DNA of 64,000 nt. It comes from Neisseria zalophi. Lineage in GTDB: Bacteria; Pseudomonadota; Gammaproteobacteria; Burkholderiales; Neisseriaceae. This document shows positions 28,150 to 37,639 of this stretch, piece by piece (the stretch's first letter is position 1; every line of letters starts with the position of its first letter). The position numbers and the translations under genes were made by a program. Where the stretch lies: NCBI RefSeq assembly GCF_008807015.1, contig NZ_CP031700.1, forward strand, positions 1,178,001-1,242,000, read 5' to 3'. The notes below the pieces were generated by a model that was given only the letters and a program-made list of their open reading frames with translations, had not been told where the DNA came from and did not search any database.

Positions 28150-30537
28150 ATGGCTGCAAATTACGTGATTTGGTTTGAAAACTTACGCATGACTGATGTC
28201 GACAGCGTAGGCGGTAAAAATGCTTCTTTAGGTGAGATGATTAGTCAGCTTACCGAAAAAGGCGTGCGAGTACCGGGTGGTTTTGCAACAACTGCTGATG
28301 CCTATCGTGCTTTTTTGGCGCATAACGGCTTGAACGAACGTATTTCCGCAGCACTGGCTGCTCTGGATGTGGAAGATGTGACCGAACTGGCTCGCGTCGG
28401 TAAAGAAATCCGTCAATGGATTTTAGACACTCCGTTCCCCGAGCAACTGGATGCAGATATTAAAACGGCATGGGATAAAATGGTTGCCGATGCCGGAACC
28501 GATCAGATTCCCGTAGCCGTGCGCTCATCCGCTACCGCAGAAGATTTGCCTGATGCCTCTTTTGCCGGTCAGCAAGAAACTTTCCTGAATATCAATGGCT
28601 TGGACAATGTAAAAGAAGCAATGAAACATGTTTTTGCTTCTCTTTATAATGACCGTGCTATTTCTTATCGTGTGCATAAAGGCTTTGCGCACGATATCGT
28701 CGCTTTATCTGCCGGTGTTCAACGCATGGTGCGTTCTGACAGCGGTGCTTCCGGCGTAATGTTCTCAATCGATACCGAATCTGGTTTTGAAGATGTGGTA
28801 TTCGTTACTGCTTCTTATGGTTTGGGTGAAACCGTAGTACAAGGCGCGGTAAACCCTGATGAGTTTTATGTACACAAACCGACTTTGAAAGCAGGTAAAC
28901 CCGCTATTTTGCGTAAAACGATGGGTTCCAAACTCATTAAAATGTTGTTTACCGATCAGGCTCAGGCCGGTAAATCTGTAAAAGTGGTGGATGTGCCGGA
29001 GGAAGATCGCAAGGTATTCTCTATTTCTGATGAAGAAATTACCGAATTGGCACGTTATGCCCTGACTATTGAAGAACACTACGGCTGTCCGATGGATATT
29101 GAATGGGGTCGTGACGGCTTGGATGGAAAACTTTATATTCTTCAAGCCCGCCCGGAAACGGTGAAGTCTCAAGAAGATAAAACCCGCAGCCTGCGCCGTT
29201 ACACTATTCGCGGCGATAAAAAAGTATTGTGCGAAGGCCGTGCTATCGGTCAGAAAGTCGGTCAAGGTAAAGTGCGTTTGGTGACAGATGCTTCTCAAAT
29301 GGATACCGTTCAAGCGGGTGACGTATTGGTAACCGATATGACCGACCCGGATTGGGAACCGGTTATGAAACGTGCCGCAGCCATTGTGACCAACCGTGGC
29401 GGCCGTACTTGCCATGCCGCAATTATTGCCCGTGAATTGGGTATTCCGGCTGTTGTCGGTTGTGGTGATGCCACTTCCGTACTTTCAGAAGGTCAAGAAG
29501 TTACCGTATCTTGCGCGGAAGGTGATACCGGTTTGATTTATGAAGGCTTGCTGGATGTCGAAGTGACCGATGTGGCTTTGGATAACATGCCTAAATCGCC
29601 GGTTAAAATTATGATGAACGTGGGTAATCCTGAGTTGGCGTTCAGCTTCTCTAGTCTGCCGAACGAAGGTATCGGTTTGGCTCGTATGGAATTCATTATT
29701 AACCGTCAAATCGGTATTCACCCGAAAGCTTTGCTTGAATTCGATCAATTGGATGCGGATTTGAAAGCGGAAATTTCCGATCGTATCGCCGGTTATGCTT
29801 CTCCGGTTTCATTCTACGTCGATAAAATTGCCGAAGGCGTGGCAACACTGGCCGCATCGGTTTATCCGCGTAAAGTGATTGTGCGCATGTCCGACTTCAA
29901 ATCAAACGAATATGCCAACCTAATCGGCGGTAATGTATACGAACCGCATGAAGAAAACCCGATGTTGGGCTTCCGTGGTGCGGCACGTTATGTTTCTGAA
30001 GACTTCAAAGACTGCTTTGCACTGGAGTGTCAGGCTTTGAAACGCGTTCGCGATGAAATGGGTTTGACCAATGTGGAAATCATGATTCCGTTTGTTCGTA
30101 CGCTTTCTGAAGCCGAAGCAGTGGTTAAAGCATTGAAAGAAAACGGTTTGGAACGCGGTAAAAACGGTTTGCGTTTGATTATGATGTGCGAATTACCGAG
30201 TAATGCGTTGCTGGCCGAGCAATTCTTGCAATACTTCGACGGATTCTCTATCGGTTCGAACGATATGACCCAATTGACTTTGGGTGTCGACCGCGACAGC
30301 GGCGGCCCGATTGCCGGTACTTTCGACGAGCGGAATCCTGCGGTTAAAGTGATGTTGCATCTGGCTATTTCTGCTTGCCGCAAACACAATAAATATGTCG
30401 GTATCTGCGGACAAGGCCCGTCTGACCACCCTGATTTTGCTAAATGGTTGGTAGAAGAGGGTATTGAAACCGTATCGTTGAATCCGGATACCGTGATTGA
30501 AACTTGGCTGTATTTGGCAAAAGAATTGAACCAATAA
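28150..30537 (+). CDS. ppsA: Phosphoenolpyruvate synthase
   Basis: PpsA makes PEP from pyruvate, ATP and water in gluconeogenesis. The 795-residue protein has the ATP-grasp domain ([30 protein letters not shown]), the swivelling phospho-histidine domain ([20 protein letters not shown]) and the C-terminal TIM barrel with [20 protein letters not shown] and the catalytic Cys in [15 protein letters not shown]. It faces its regulator gene ppsR. Confidence 0.97.
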   Translation: MAANYVIWFENLRMTDVDSVGGKNASLGEMISQLTEKGVRVPGGFATTADAYRAFLAHNGLNERISAALAALDVEDVTELARVGKEIRQWILDTPFPEQLDADIKTAWDKMVADAGTDQIPVAVRSSATAEDLPDASFAGQQETFLNINGLDNVKEAMKHVFASLYNDRAISYRVHKGFAHDIVALSAGVQRMVRSDSGASGVMFSIDTESGFEDVVFVTASYGLGETVVQGAVNPDEFYVHKPTLKAGKPAILRKTMGSKLIKMLFTDQAQAGKSVKVVDVPEEDRKVFSISDEEITELARYALTIEEHYGCPMDIEWGRDGLDGKLYILQARPETVKSQEDKTRSLRRYTIRGDKKVLCEGRAIGQKVGQGKVRLVTDASQMDTVQAGDVLVTDMTDPDWEPVMKRAAAIVTNRGGRTCHAAIIARELGIPAVVGCGDATSVLSEGQEVTVSCAEGDTGLIYEGLLDVEVTDVALDNMPKSPVKIMMNVGNPELAFSFSSLPNEGIGLARMEFIINRQIGIHPKALLEFDQLDADLKAEISDRIAGYASPVSFYVDKIAEGVATLAASVYPRKVIVRMSDFKSNEYANLIGGNVYEPHEENPMLGFRGAARYVSEDFKDCFALECQALKRVRDEMGLTNVEIMIPFVRTLSEAEAVVKALKENGLERGKNGLRLIMMCELPSNALLAEQFLQYFDGFSIGSNDMTQLTLGVDRDSGGPIAGTFDERNPAVKVMLHLAISACRKHNKYVGICGQGPSDHPDFAKWLVEEGIETVSLNPDTVIETWLYLAKELNQ

Positions 30538-30541
30538 ATTT

Positions 30542-30610
30542 AGCCGTCTGAAAGTTTGAAATAAGAAACGCCACATTGTATATGTGGCGTTTTATTATTT
30601 CAGACGGCCT
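30542..30610 (+). terminator. Terminator hairpin nested inside a DUS inverted pair
   Basis: GCCGTCTGAA at 30543-30552 and TTCAGACGGCCT at 30599-30610 bracket a strong stem, AAACGCCACAT-TGT-ATGTGGCGTTTT (30566-30593). The inner stem ends ppsA transcription. Confidence 0.85.
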
Positions 30611-30670
30611 TAAATATATATCGACTGAATACGGTATGGTTTATTTAAAGGAACAATCATTGGTTTAATC

Positions 30671-30704
30671 AAAATAAGCACGGCAAATTATCCGTGCTTA
30701 TTTT
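30671..30704. terminator. Perfect bidirectional terminator
   Basis: AAAATAAGCACGG and CCGTGCTTATTTT with an 8-base loop, between convergent ppsA and the TPM gene. Confidence 0.85.
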
Positions 30705-30737
30705 GATGGCGATAACCGCACAATAGCTGAGAGGCAC

Positions 30738-31250
30738 TCAGCTCAATATCACTTCATCCGATAGTTCGTTTTCCGACTGGCCATTGCCGGTATTCGGCAG
30801 ATAAGTGGTTAAGATTTGATTGACTTCCTTTAAACCGCTTTCCAAGCCGGAAACAAATGCACCTTGCTTAAACGATTCGCGCATTACTTGGCAGGTGTGT
30901 TGCCAGTTTTCAGGGCTGACTTTAGCTGCAATGCCACGGTCGGCGACAATCTCAACCACTCGGTCGGCAAAAGAAATATAGATAAGTACGCCGCTGTTCA
31001 TTTCGGTATCCCATACGCCTAACTCACCAAACCACTGCCAGGCACGGGTGCGCGGTTCCAAGCCTTGAATAACGGCATTGCTCGGATAGCGCGATTCGAT
31101 GACAAAACGTATCTGCCCTTGATGATTTTGTTCGGACAGGCTGATATCACGGCTGATACGTTGCAGATCGCTTGTCGGGAAATAACGCTCCACTCGGAGT
31201 TTAGGGTGTAGCCAGTGTTGCCATAAACGTTTGAATTTATTTTGTTCCAT
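30738..31250 (-). CDS. TPM-domain protein, short form
   Basis: The 170-residue protein begins MEQNKFKRLWQHWLHPKLRV and has a TPM fold (FVIESRYPSNAVIQGLEPRT, GVLIYISFADRVVEIVADRG). There is no signal peptide or membrane segment, so the domain is cytoplasmic or peripheral. The open frame extends upstream across the Gly-rich codons of the neighbour, which reads as Ala/Val low complexity and is rejected. The ATG at 31248-31250 follows the TAA of the upstream gene by four bases, so the two are co-transcribed. Confidence 0.8.
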   Translation of the reverse strand: MEQNKFKRLWQHWLHPKLRVERYFPTSDLQRISRDISLSEQNHQGQIRFVIESRYPSNAVIQGLEPRTRAWQWFGELGVWDTEMNSGVLIYISFADRVVEIVADRGIAAKVSPENWQHTCQVMRESFKQGAFVSGLESGLKEVNQILTTYLPNTGNGQSENELSDEVILS

Positions 31251-31254
31251 ATTC

Positions 31255-32133
31255 TTACCATCCTCCCGATGCACCGCCGCCGCCAAAACTACCGCCGCCG
31301 CCACTAAAACCACCGCCGCCGCCGAATCCGCCGCCGCCACCAAATCCGCCTCCGCCGCGCCAACCACCTGAGCCACCGCCACCACCGGAAATAAATGTAT
31401 TACTGCCGATAATGAGGGAGAGGATAACGGCAATAAAAGCGGAAATTAGTGCTGTGATAAGACCGAAACCCAAGAGGAGGGAAAGTAAGAACAGAACGCC
31501 GCCGGAAGCGATACTGCCTAGTATACGGCCGAAGATGGCTTTAAAAAAATTACCGAAAAATAATATGGCAAACAGTAATAATATCGAGTTATTGCCACCG
31601 CTGCTTTTATGAGTGTCTGATGTATTGAATTCGGGCAATTCTTCGCCGGCAATCAGTTTTTCCAGTTGCACGACAACGGCGGTAATGCCTTCGTCTGTTT
31701 TGCCTTCACGCAAATAAGGGCGTAATACATCTTCGAGAATTCTTTTCGCATACACATCGGGAATCGCACCTTCCAAACCTCGGCCGACGGCCAGATGGGT
31801 TTTGCGTTCGTCACGCACAAGCAGTAGCAATACGCCGTCGCTGATGTCTTTTCGGCCTGGCTGCCATGTTTGCATAACACGGGTTGCATAATCGAACGTG
31901 GTCTCCGGTTCAATAGTCGGAACCGTCAATATCATAATTTGGCTGCCTTTTTCACGGCTGTATTGCAAGAGATGTGTATTCAACTCCTGCCGTGCTTGGG
32001 GCGTCATCATATTGGCCGTATCCATCACCGGAGCGGTAAGTGCCGGTACGGGGGCCAAATCGGCGGCAAACAGATTGAAACACGCCAGCATCATGGCAAA
32101 AAAGATGCCTAAACGTTGTAGAGCAGATTGCAT
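31255..32133 (-). CDS. TPM-domain membrane protein with glycine-rich tail (YgcG-like)
   Basis: The 292-residue protein has a signal peptide (about 1-23), a TPM domain (about 30-165: VMDTANMMTPQARQELNTHL, SDGVLLLLVRDERKTHLAVG, GRGLEGAIPDVYAKRILEDV), hydrophobic segments at about 180-245 and a C-terminal tail of GGGGGFGGG-type repeats. TPM/LemA gene pairs are widespread and membrane-related; lemA lies just upstream here. Function is not established. Confidence 0.85.
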   Translation of the reverse strand: MQSALQRLGIFFAMMLACFNLFAADLAPVPALTAPVMDTANMMTPQARQELNTHLLQYSREKGSQIMILTVPTIEPETTFDYATRVMQTWQPGRKDISDGVLLLLVRDERKTHLAVGRGLEGAIPDVYAKRILEDVLRPYLREGKTDEGITAVVVQLEKLIAGEELPEFNTSDTHKSSGGNNSILLLFAILFFGNFFKAIFGRILGSIASGGVLFLLSLLLGFGLITALISAFIAVILSLIIGSNTFISGGGGGSGGWRGGGGFGGGGGFGGGGGFSGGGGSFGGGGASGGW

Positions 32134-32233
32134 GGGTTTCCTTATTTCTATTTCAAGGCGAATCAGTATTCAGACGGCCTTTTAAATAATAAAGTAGTGG
32201 GTGCGGATATTTTGTGGTTGTTGGCAGCAGGAT

Positions 32234-32557
32234 TTAATGCCGTGCACCAATCATAATAACAGCCATGCCGCTCAAACATAAACCGATGCCTATCCAATCG
32301 GTGAGTTGCGGTTTGATGCCTTCAACAGCCCATAGCCACAATAGCGCGGTACCGATATAGACACCGCCGTATGCCGCATAAACCCGCCCGCTGGCAGTAG
32401 GGTGTAGTGTTAGCAGCCAAACGAATACCGTCAGGCTTAATATGGCGGGCAGTAGCAACCACGGCGAACCGTTTTGCCTAAGCCAGAGATAGGGCAGATA
32501 GCAGCCGGTAATTTCGGCCAAAGCGGTTGCGGTAAACAATAGTAAGGTTTTGAGCAT
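32234..32557 (-). CDS. ynfA: YnfA family inner-membrane protein (UPF0060)
   Basis: The 107-residue protein has four membrane segments: [60 protein letters not shown] and [19 protein letters not shown]. The ALAEI-GCYL-WLW pattern and YAAYGGVYI are diagnostic of YnfA. It resembles small multidrug-resistance exporters, but substrate is unproven. It sits between lemA and the TPM genes and is flanked by DUS sites, so it may have its own transcription unit. Confidence 0.9.
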   Translation of the reverse strand: MLKTLLLFTATALAEITGCYLPYLWLRQNGSPWLLLPAILSLTVFVWLLTLHPTASGRVYAAYGGVYIGTALLWLWAVEGIKPQLTDWIGIGLCLSGMAVIMIGARH

Positions 32558-32582
32558 AAATATTTGTTTAAAAAAATATTTT

Positions 32583-32634
32583 TTCAGACGGCCTTGTCAT
32601 CTATATGGTTATCATGATGCTAAGGCCGTCTGAA
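32583..32634 (-). terminator. DUS inverted pair between lemA and ynfA
   Basis: TTCAGACGGCCT at 32583-32594 and AGGCCGTCTGAA at 32623-32634 with a 28-base loop, right behind the lemA stop. Confidence 0.6.
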
Positions 32635-32639
32635 ACAGA

Positions 32640-33230
32640 TTAAAACTCTACTTTAGGTGCATTGGAAATGGCGCCTTCATTTTCTACCGTAAATTGTGGG
32701 CGGGCATTCATGCCGAAAATTTTCGCGGTAATATTTTGCGGAAACTGGCGTAAGGTCGTGTTATAGGTTTGCACGGCTTTAATATAGTTATTGCGTGCCA
32801 AGGCAACACGGTTTTCCGTACCTTCCAATTGTGCCTGCAAATCGCGGAAATTTTGGTCGGCTTTTAATTGAGGATAGTTTTCCGAAACTACCAGCAAACG
32901 GGAAAGGGCGCTGCTTAATTCGCCTTGCGCTTGTGCATATTGCTTCATTTTTTCTTCGTTGGTCGCATCTTCGGTTGTCATTTGGATGCTGCCTACTTTA
33001 CTGCGTGCTTCAGTGACTTCGGTAAGCACTTGCTCTTCGTGGGATGCGTAGCCTTTCACCGTATTCACCAGATTGGGAATTAGATCGGCACGGCGTTGAT
33101 ATTGGTTGAGCACTTCCGACCAGGCCGCATTGGCTGCTTCGTCTTGCGTCTGCATGGTGTTATAGCCGCAGCCGCTTAAAGCAAAAAGAGAAGTGAATAC
33201 GGCCAAAAAGGCCAGCCATTTTTTCAACAT
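32640..33230 (-). CDS. lemA: LemA family lipoprotein
   Basis: The 196-residue protein starts with a lipobox-type signal (LFALSGCGYN). LemA hallmarks follow: NQYQRRADLIPNLVNTVKGY, LTEVTEARSKVG, YPQLKADQNFRDLQAQLEGT and ENRVALARNNYIKAVQTYNT. The family forms helical membrane-attached proteins of unknown function, often beside TPM or HtpX genes, as here. A DUS copy lies in the upstream region (33271-33282). Confidence 0.9.
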   Translation of the reverse strand: MLKKWLAFLAVFTSLFALSGCGYNTMQTQDEAANAAWSEVLNQYQRRADLIPNLVNTVKGYASHEEQVLTEVTEARSKVGSIQMTTEDATNEEKMKQYAQAQGELSSALSRLLVVSENYPQLKADQNFRDLQAQLEGTENRVALARNNYIKAVQTYNTTLRQFPQNITAKIFGMNARPQFTVENEGAISNAPKVEF

Positions 33231-33459
33231 ATAGATTACTCCGTTTAAAAATCGGTTAAGGGTTCGGCAAAGGCCGTCTGAAAAGATTATAGTATAACCA
33301 AAATCATATATGGTTTAGCGAATTCATGATAAACAGAGCTATATTTTGTTTCATTTATTTTAATTATTACAATTTATTACATTTTATTTTTTCAAAACCA
33401 TGAAACTCGCCAACATTTTATTTGCGATAAGGCAAAATTCAAGGCGTTTCAGCTTTGTT

Positions 33460-33476
33460 TTATCATGGTATGATAA
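33460..33476. promoter_or_regulatory. Perfect 7-3-7 inverted repeat upstream of rfbD
   Basis: TTATCAT-GGT-ATGATAA, 80 bases before the rfbD start. Its shape fits an operator. It lies in the 326-base gap between divergent lemA and rfbD, which otherwise holds one DUS and AT-rich sequence. Confidence 0.45.
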
Positions 33477-33556
33477 CTGCTAAAATAAAGGCTGATATTG
33501 GTTAGCCTGAAGTTGTTGTGCCAATTCATAAAAGAACTTGTAAGGAATGATTGAAA

Positions 33557-34426
33557 ATGAGAATTTTGCTTACCGGCTCCAAAGGTCAGCTTGGCCGCTG
33601 TTTTAAAGACCGTCTGCCTGAAGATTGGGAGCTTATCGCCGCCGATTCAGCCACACTTAATATTACCGATGCAGCAGCTGTTATGAATATGGCAAAGAAT
33701 TTCCAACCCGATGTGATTGTGAATACGGCTGCTTATACCGATGTGGATAAAGCGGAAAAAGAGCAAGATGCGGCATTCGCAGTGAACAGTACCGCCGTAT
33801 ATAATTTAGGGGTTGCGGCAAGTGCGGTGAAAGCCCGTTTTGTACATATTTCTACTGATTATGTATTTGATGGTAAGGGTAAGGCTCCTTATACCGAAAT
33901 TTCACCGGTGAATCCGAGTAGTGTTTATGGTAAGTCGAAATTGGCAGGTGAATTGCTAGCGCTAGCAGCCAATCCTGACTGCCTGATTATTCGTACATCG
34001 TGGGTGTTTAGTGAGTATGGCAATAATTTTGTGAAAAAAATCTTAGCCGCTGCGGCCACTAAAAAAGAGTTATCGGTTGTTGAAGATCAATATGGCTGCC
34101 CGACTTATGCCGGTGATTTGGCACAAACGATTATTGCATTATTAGAACAACCTACTTTCACACGCGGTTTATACCATTATTGCGGTGAGAAACCGGTAAG
34201 TTGGTATGAGTTTGCCAAAGAGATTATTCAAGAGGCAACTGCTTACCAACCGGCTTTGAATGAAATAGAGGTTAAAGCTATGAATAGCAGTGAATTGCCC
34301 GCTGGGGCGCCGCGTCCGTCATACAGTGTATTGGATTGCAGCAAGATTTTAATGGATTGCAGTGTTGATAAATCAGATTGGCAAAAGAGTTTGAAGGAAG
34401 TCATTCAAAAATTGAATACACAGTAA
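33557..34426 (+). CDS. rfbD: dTDP-4-dehydrorhamnose reductase
   Basis: RfbD makes dTDP-L-rhamnose with NADPH. The 289-residue SDR protein starts MRILLTGSKGQLGRCFKDRL (Rossmann glycine motif GxxGQLG). It has NTAAYTDVDKAEKEQDAAFA, the VHISTDYVFDGKGKAPYTE active-site region and the Tyr/Lys pair in NPSSVYGKSKLAGE. A TTG two codons upstream is a weaker start. rfbA, rfbB and rfbC are not adjacent. Confidence 0.92.
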   Translation: MRILLTGSKGQLGRCFKDRLPEDWELIAADSATLNITDAAAVMNMAKNFQPDVIVNTAAYTDVDKAEKEQDAAFAVNSTAVYNLGVAASAVKARFVHISTDYVFDGKGKAPYTEISPVNPSSVYGKSKLAGELLALAANPDCLIIRTSWVFSEYGNNFVKKILAAAATKKELSVVEDQYGCPTYAGDLAQTIIALLEQPTFTRGLYHYCGEKPVSWYEFAKEIIQEATAYQPALNEIEVKAMNSSELPAGAPRPSYSVLDCSKILMDCSVDKSDWQKSLKEVIQKLNTQ

Positions 34427-34474
34427 GTTACTATAGCCAATTGATCATTTAAACATTTTGATTATTGTATTTGA

Positions 34475-34502
34475 AGGCCGTCTGAAATATTTCAGACGGC
34501 CT
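34475..34502 (+). terminator. DUS-type hairpin terminator
   Basis: AGGCCGTCTGAA-ATAT-TTCAGACGGCCT, perfect stem, 50 bases after rfbD. Confidence 0.85.
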
Positions 34503-34862
34503 AGTATTTTATATAGTTGCTTGATAAAAAGATAATAAATCAATAAATCTGTTTCTATCTTACTAAATGAAAACGGAGGCTGTTAGCTTTGATTGTTAGT
34601 GTTTTCATCAGCCTTTAATATAGTGAAATTGCCACCATCTATTTATAACACAACAAAATATTTGCAAATTTAAAAATAGACAATTTGTATAATTTTTTTT
34701 AGAATTTAAACTGATTTTCTAAAAAATATAAAAAAATTGGACAAAAAGGGTTGCGTAGGCCGTCTGAAAAGCCTATATTACAGTCTGCCCCAGCCATAAA
34801 ATAGATGGTAAGGGTTGCCAAACTACCTGATAAACAATCTGATTTCATAAAAGAATAAAACC
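34503..34862. other. AT-rich region upstream of leuC
   Basis: Holds the leuC promoter and one DUS copy near 34758. No leucine-rich leader peptide or obvious attenuator is seen. Confidence 0.5.
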
Positions 34863-36269
34863 ATGAGTGCACAAACCCTATACGACAAACTTTGGAACAG
34901 CCATATTGTCCGCGAAGAAGAAGACGGTACCGTTTTGCTTTATATCGACCGCCATCTGGTTCACGAAGTGACCAGCCCGCAAGCTTTTGAAGGCTTGAAA
35001 ATGGCCGGACGCAAACTATGGCGTATCGACAGCGTGGTATCGACCGCCGATCATAACACCCCCACCGATCATTGGGATCAGGGTATCCAAGACCCTATCT
35101 CTAAATTACAGGTAGATACCTTAGACAGCAATATCAAAGAATTCGGCGCCTTGGCTTATTTCCCTTTCCAAGATAAAGGGCAGGGTATTGTGCATGTGAT
35201 GGGGCCGGAGCAGGGCGCAACACTGCCGGGGATGACGGTGGTTTGCGGTGACTCGCATACTTCCACGCACGGCGCATTTGGTGCGCTGGCGCATGGTATC
35301 GGTACTTCCGAGGTTGAACATACTATGGCAACCCAGTGTATTACCGCCAAAAAGTCTAAATCCATGCTGATAAAAGTTAATGGCAAACTGAAACCGGGCG
35401 TAACCGCTAAAGATGTGGCTTTGTATATTATCGGTCAGATCGGCACTGCCGGCGGTACGGGTTATGCGATTGAGTTTGGTGGCGAGGCTATCCGCTCGCT
35501 GAGTATGGAAGGCCGGATGACTTTGTGTAATATGGCGATTGAAGCCGGAGCCCGCAGTGGATTGGTGGCGGTTGACCAAACCACCATTGATTATGTATAT
35601 GGCAAACCACTGGCGCCGAAGGGCGAAGATTGGGATAAAGCCGTTGCCTATTGGCGCACGCTGGTGTCTGATGAAGGCGCTCAGTTTGATAAAGTTATTG
35701 AATTCGAGGCGGAAAATATCGAACCACAAATCACTTGGGGCACTTCTCCCGAAATGGTACTTGACGTAAGCGGTAAAGTGCCGAATCCGGCTGAAGAGCA
35801 AGACCCGGTAAAACGCAAAGGTATGGAACGTGCCTTGGAGTATATGGGGCTGGATGCCGGTACCCCGTTGAATAAAATCCCTGTGGATGTCGTATTTATC
35901 GGTTCGTGCACCAACAGCCGCATTGAGGATTTAAGAGAAGCCGCAGCAGTCGCTAAAGGCCGTCTGAAAGCAGAAAATGTCAAACGTGTGTTGGTGGTGC
36001 CCGGTTCCGGTTTGGTGAAAGAACAAGCCGAAAAGGAAGGCTTGGACAAAATCTTTACTGAAGCGGGTTTTGAGTGGCGCGAACCGGGCTGTTCAATGTG
36101 TTTGGCGATGAATGCCGACCGCTTGACACCTAAAGAGCGTTGCGCTTCTACATCAAACCGTAACTTCGAAGGCAGGCAGGGCAATGGCGGGCGTACCCAT
36201 CTGGTAAGCCCTGCGATGGCGGCAGCGGCAGCGGTTGCAGGCCATTTTACCGATGTCCGTAGTTTGTAA
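34863..36269 (+). CDS. leuC: 3-Isopropylmalate dehydratase large subunit
   Basis: LeuC and LeuD isomerise 2- to 3-isopropylmalate using a [4Fe-4S] cluster. The 468-residue aconitase-fold protein starts [20 protein letters not shown]. It shows [20 protein letters not shown], and the cluster ligands in [18 protein letters not shown] and [11 protein letters not shown], followed by [20 protein letters not shown]. The frame carries a DUS (GGCCGTCTGAAA near 35959). Two entericidin-like genes separate it from leuD. Confidence 0.97.
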   Translation: MSAQTLYDKLWNSHIVREEEDGTVLLYIDRHLVHEVTSPQAFEGLKMAGRKLWRIDSVVSTADHNTPTDHWDQGIQDPISKLQVDTLDSNIKEFGALAYFPFQDKGQGIVHVMGPEQGATLPGMTVVCGDSHTSTHGAFGALAHGIGTSEVEHTMATQCITAKKSKSMLIKVNGKLKPGVTAKDVALYIIGQIGTAGGTGYAIEFGGEAIRSLSMEGRMTLCNMAIEAGARSGLVAVDQTTIDYVYGKPLAPKGEDWDKAVAYWRTLVSDEGAQFDKVIEFEAENIEPQITWGTSPEMVLDVSGKVPNPAEEQDPVKRKGMERALEYMGLDAGTPLNKIPVDVVFIGSCTNSRIEDLREAAAVAKGRLKAENVKRVLVVPGSGLVKEQAEKEGLDKIFTEAGFEWREPGCSMCLAMNADRLTPKERCASTSNRNFEGRQGNGGRTHLVSPAMAAAAAVAGHFTDVRSL

Positions 36270-36399
36270 AAATATGTGTGCCGTCTGAAAAATATTTAAG
36301 TGGTTCGTTTTGTTAAATTGTTTTTTTTGAGAAATTTTGGCATGATGGAGAAGTGCAGTAATATAAAACTGTACTTTCGAATAACAAGGAGTATTTTAA

Positions 36400-36537
36400 A
36401 TGAAAAAAATGGCATTAATTGCACTGACTGCGGTGACTTTACTGGCTGCCTGCAATACAGTTTCAGGTGTGGGTAAAGATGTAAAAGCAGCAGGTAGTGC
36501 GGTTAGTAGTGGCGCTGAATCGGCAAAACCGTATTAA
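36400..36537 (+). CDS. Entericidin A/B family small lipoprotein, copy 1
   Basis: The 45-residue lipoprotein starts MKKMALIALTAVTLLAACNT; the lipobox is LLAAC. The mature part NTVSGVGKDVKAAGSAVSSG matches the entericidin motif N-T-x-x-G-x-G-K-D-x. AACAAGGAG precedes the ATG. Entericidins form small lipid-anchored peptides at the envelope, and one of the pair in E. coli is toxic to the cell. Here there are two similar copies with no obvious toxin-antidote difference. Confidence 0.9.
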   Translation: MKKMALIALTAVTLLAACNTVSGVGKDVKAAGSAVSSGAESAKPY

Positions 36538-36598
36538 TTTACTGTTGCATCCGATTTCAATTTTTATGACTGTTCATTTAATATAAGGAATTAAACCG

Positions 36599-36736
36599 AT
36601 GAAAAAATTTGTATTAATCGCTTTAACTGCAATGACTATGTTATCTGCCTGCAATACTATTTCTGGTATGGGCAAAGATGTGAAAGCAGCCGGCGGCGCC
36701 GTGTCTAATACTGCCGAAGACGTGAAATCATATTAA
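36599..36736 (+). CDS. Entericidin A/B family small lipoprotein, copy 2
   Basis: The 45-residue lipoprotein starts MKKFVLIALTAMTMLSACNT; the mature part NTISGMGKDVKAAGGAVSNT is near-identical to copy 1. TATAAGGAATTAAACCG precedes the ATG. The pair arose by tandem duplication and ends with its own terminator before leuD. Confidence 0.9.
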   Translation: MKKFVLIALTAMTMLSACNTISGMGKDVKAAGGAVSNTAEDVKSY

Positions 36737-36750
36737 TTAAGCGTCTGAAA

Positions 36751-36775
36751 AAATGCCCCGCTTGTCGGGGCATTT
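36751..36775 (+). terminator. Rho-independent terminator after the entericidin pair
   Basis: AAATGCCCCG-CTTGT-CGGGGCATTT, strong GC stem. It implies leuD needs its own promoter or readthrough. Confidence 0.88.
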
Positions 36776-36907
36776 ATAAATAAATTGCCGGATTTTTTCA
36801 GACGGCCTAGTGTGGCTTAAGAATATGTTTATATATTTTGTAGCGCTCATTATCAAAGGGTAAACCAAGTATTTATCCGAAAATTTTAAAAATCGAAAGT
36901 ACAGAAC

Positions 36908-37549
36908 ATGAAAGCATTTACAACCATTACCGCATTGGTGGCACCGCTTGACCGCGCCAATGTCGATACTGATGCCATTATTCCGAAACAGTTTTTAAAA
37001 TCCATTAAACGCAGCGGCTTCGGCCCGAATTGCTTTGACGAATGGCGTTATTTGGATCATGGCGAACCGGGCATGGATAACAGCAAGCGCCCGCTAAATC
37101 CCGAATTTCCATTGAATTTCCCACGATATCAGGGCGCACAGGTTTTATTGACCCGTAAAAATTTCGGTTGCGGTTCTTCGCGCGAACATGCGCCTTGGGC
37201 ATTAGACGACTACGGTTTCCGTGCGGTGATTGCGCCGAGCTTTGCCGATATCTTTTTTAATAATTGTTATAAAAACGGGTTGCTGCCGATTGTGTTGGCA
37301 GAAGAAGAAGTGGATTTGTTGTTTCAAGAAGTAGAGGCCACCGAAGGCTATCGTTTGTCTATCGACTTGGAAAAGCAAACCGTTACCACGCCGAGCGGTC
37401 GTTCTTTTCACTTCGATATTACCGAGCACCGCAAGCACTGCCTGCTCAACGGTTTAGACGAAATCGGTTTAACCTTGCAGCATAAAGATGAAATTAAAGC
37501 GTTTGAAAACAAACGTAAACAGAGCCAGCCTTGGTTGTTTCATTCATAA
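36908..37549 (+). CDS. leuD: 3-Isopropylmalate dehydratase small subunit
   Basis: The 213-residue swivel-domain partner of LeuC starts [20 protein letters not shown]. It has [18 protein letters not shown], the [20 protein letters not shown] signature and [20 protein letters not shown]. It completes the isomerase with LeuC and is the last leucine gene in this part of the window; leuB is 35 kb to the left. Confidence 0.97.
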   Translation: MKAFTTITALVAPLDRANVDTDAIIPKQFLKSIKRSGFGPNCFDEWRYLDHGEPGMDNSKRPLNPEFPLNFPRYQGAQVLLTRKNFGCGSSREHAPWALDDYGFRAVIAPSFADIFFNNCYKNGLLPIVLAEEEVDLLFQEVEATEGYRLSIDLEKQTVTTPSGRSFHFDITEHRKHCLLNGLDEIGLTLQHKDEIKAFENKRKQSQPWLFHS

Positions 37550-37584
37550 AAGTGAAATAGGATAACTAAGCTGAAGATATTAAG

Positions 37585-37621
37585 AGGCCGTCTGAAAATT
37601 TTTTTCAGACGGCCTCTTTTA
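37585..37621 (+). terminator. DUS-type hairpin terminator
   Basis: AGGCCGTCTGAA at 37585-37596 and TTCAGACGGCCT at 37604-37615 with a CTTTT tail. It lies between convergent leuD and the dihydrouridine synthase gene. Confidence 0.85.
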
Positions 37622-37639
37622 TAATGTACGAAGTTGTAT

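Noticed and set aside
28765..29415. 216-codon frame antisense to ppsA
   Set aside because: It lies wholly inside the strongly conserved ppsA frame; no ribosome site or family motif.
31251..31433. N-terminal extension of the short TPM protein
   Set aside because: It reads the glycine-rich codons of the neighbour in another frame as Ala/Val repeats; the ATG at 31250 fits the family and operon spacing.
35121..35801. 226-codon frame antisense to leuC
   Set aside because: A shadow of leuC codon bias; no recognisable protein.
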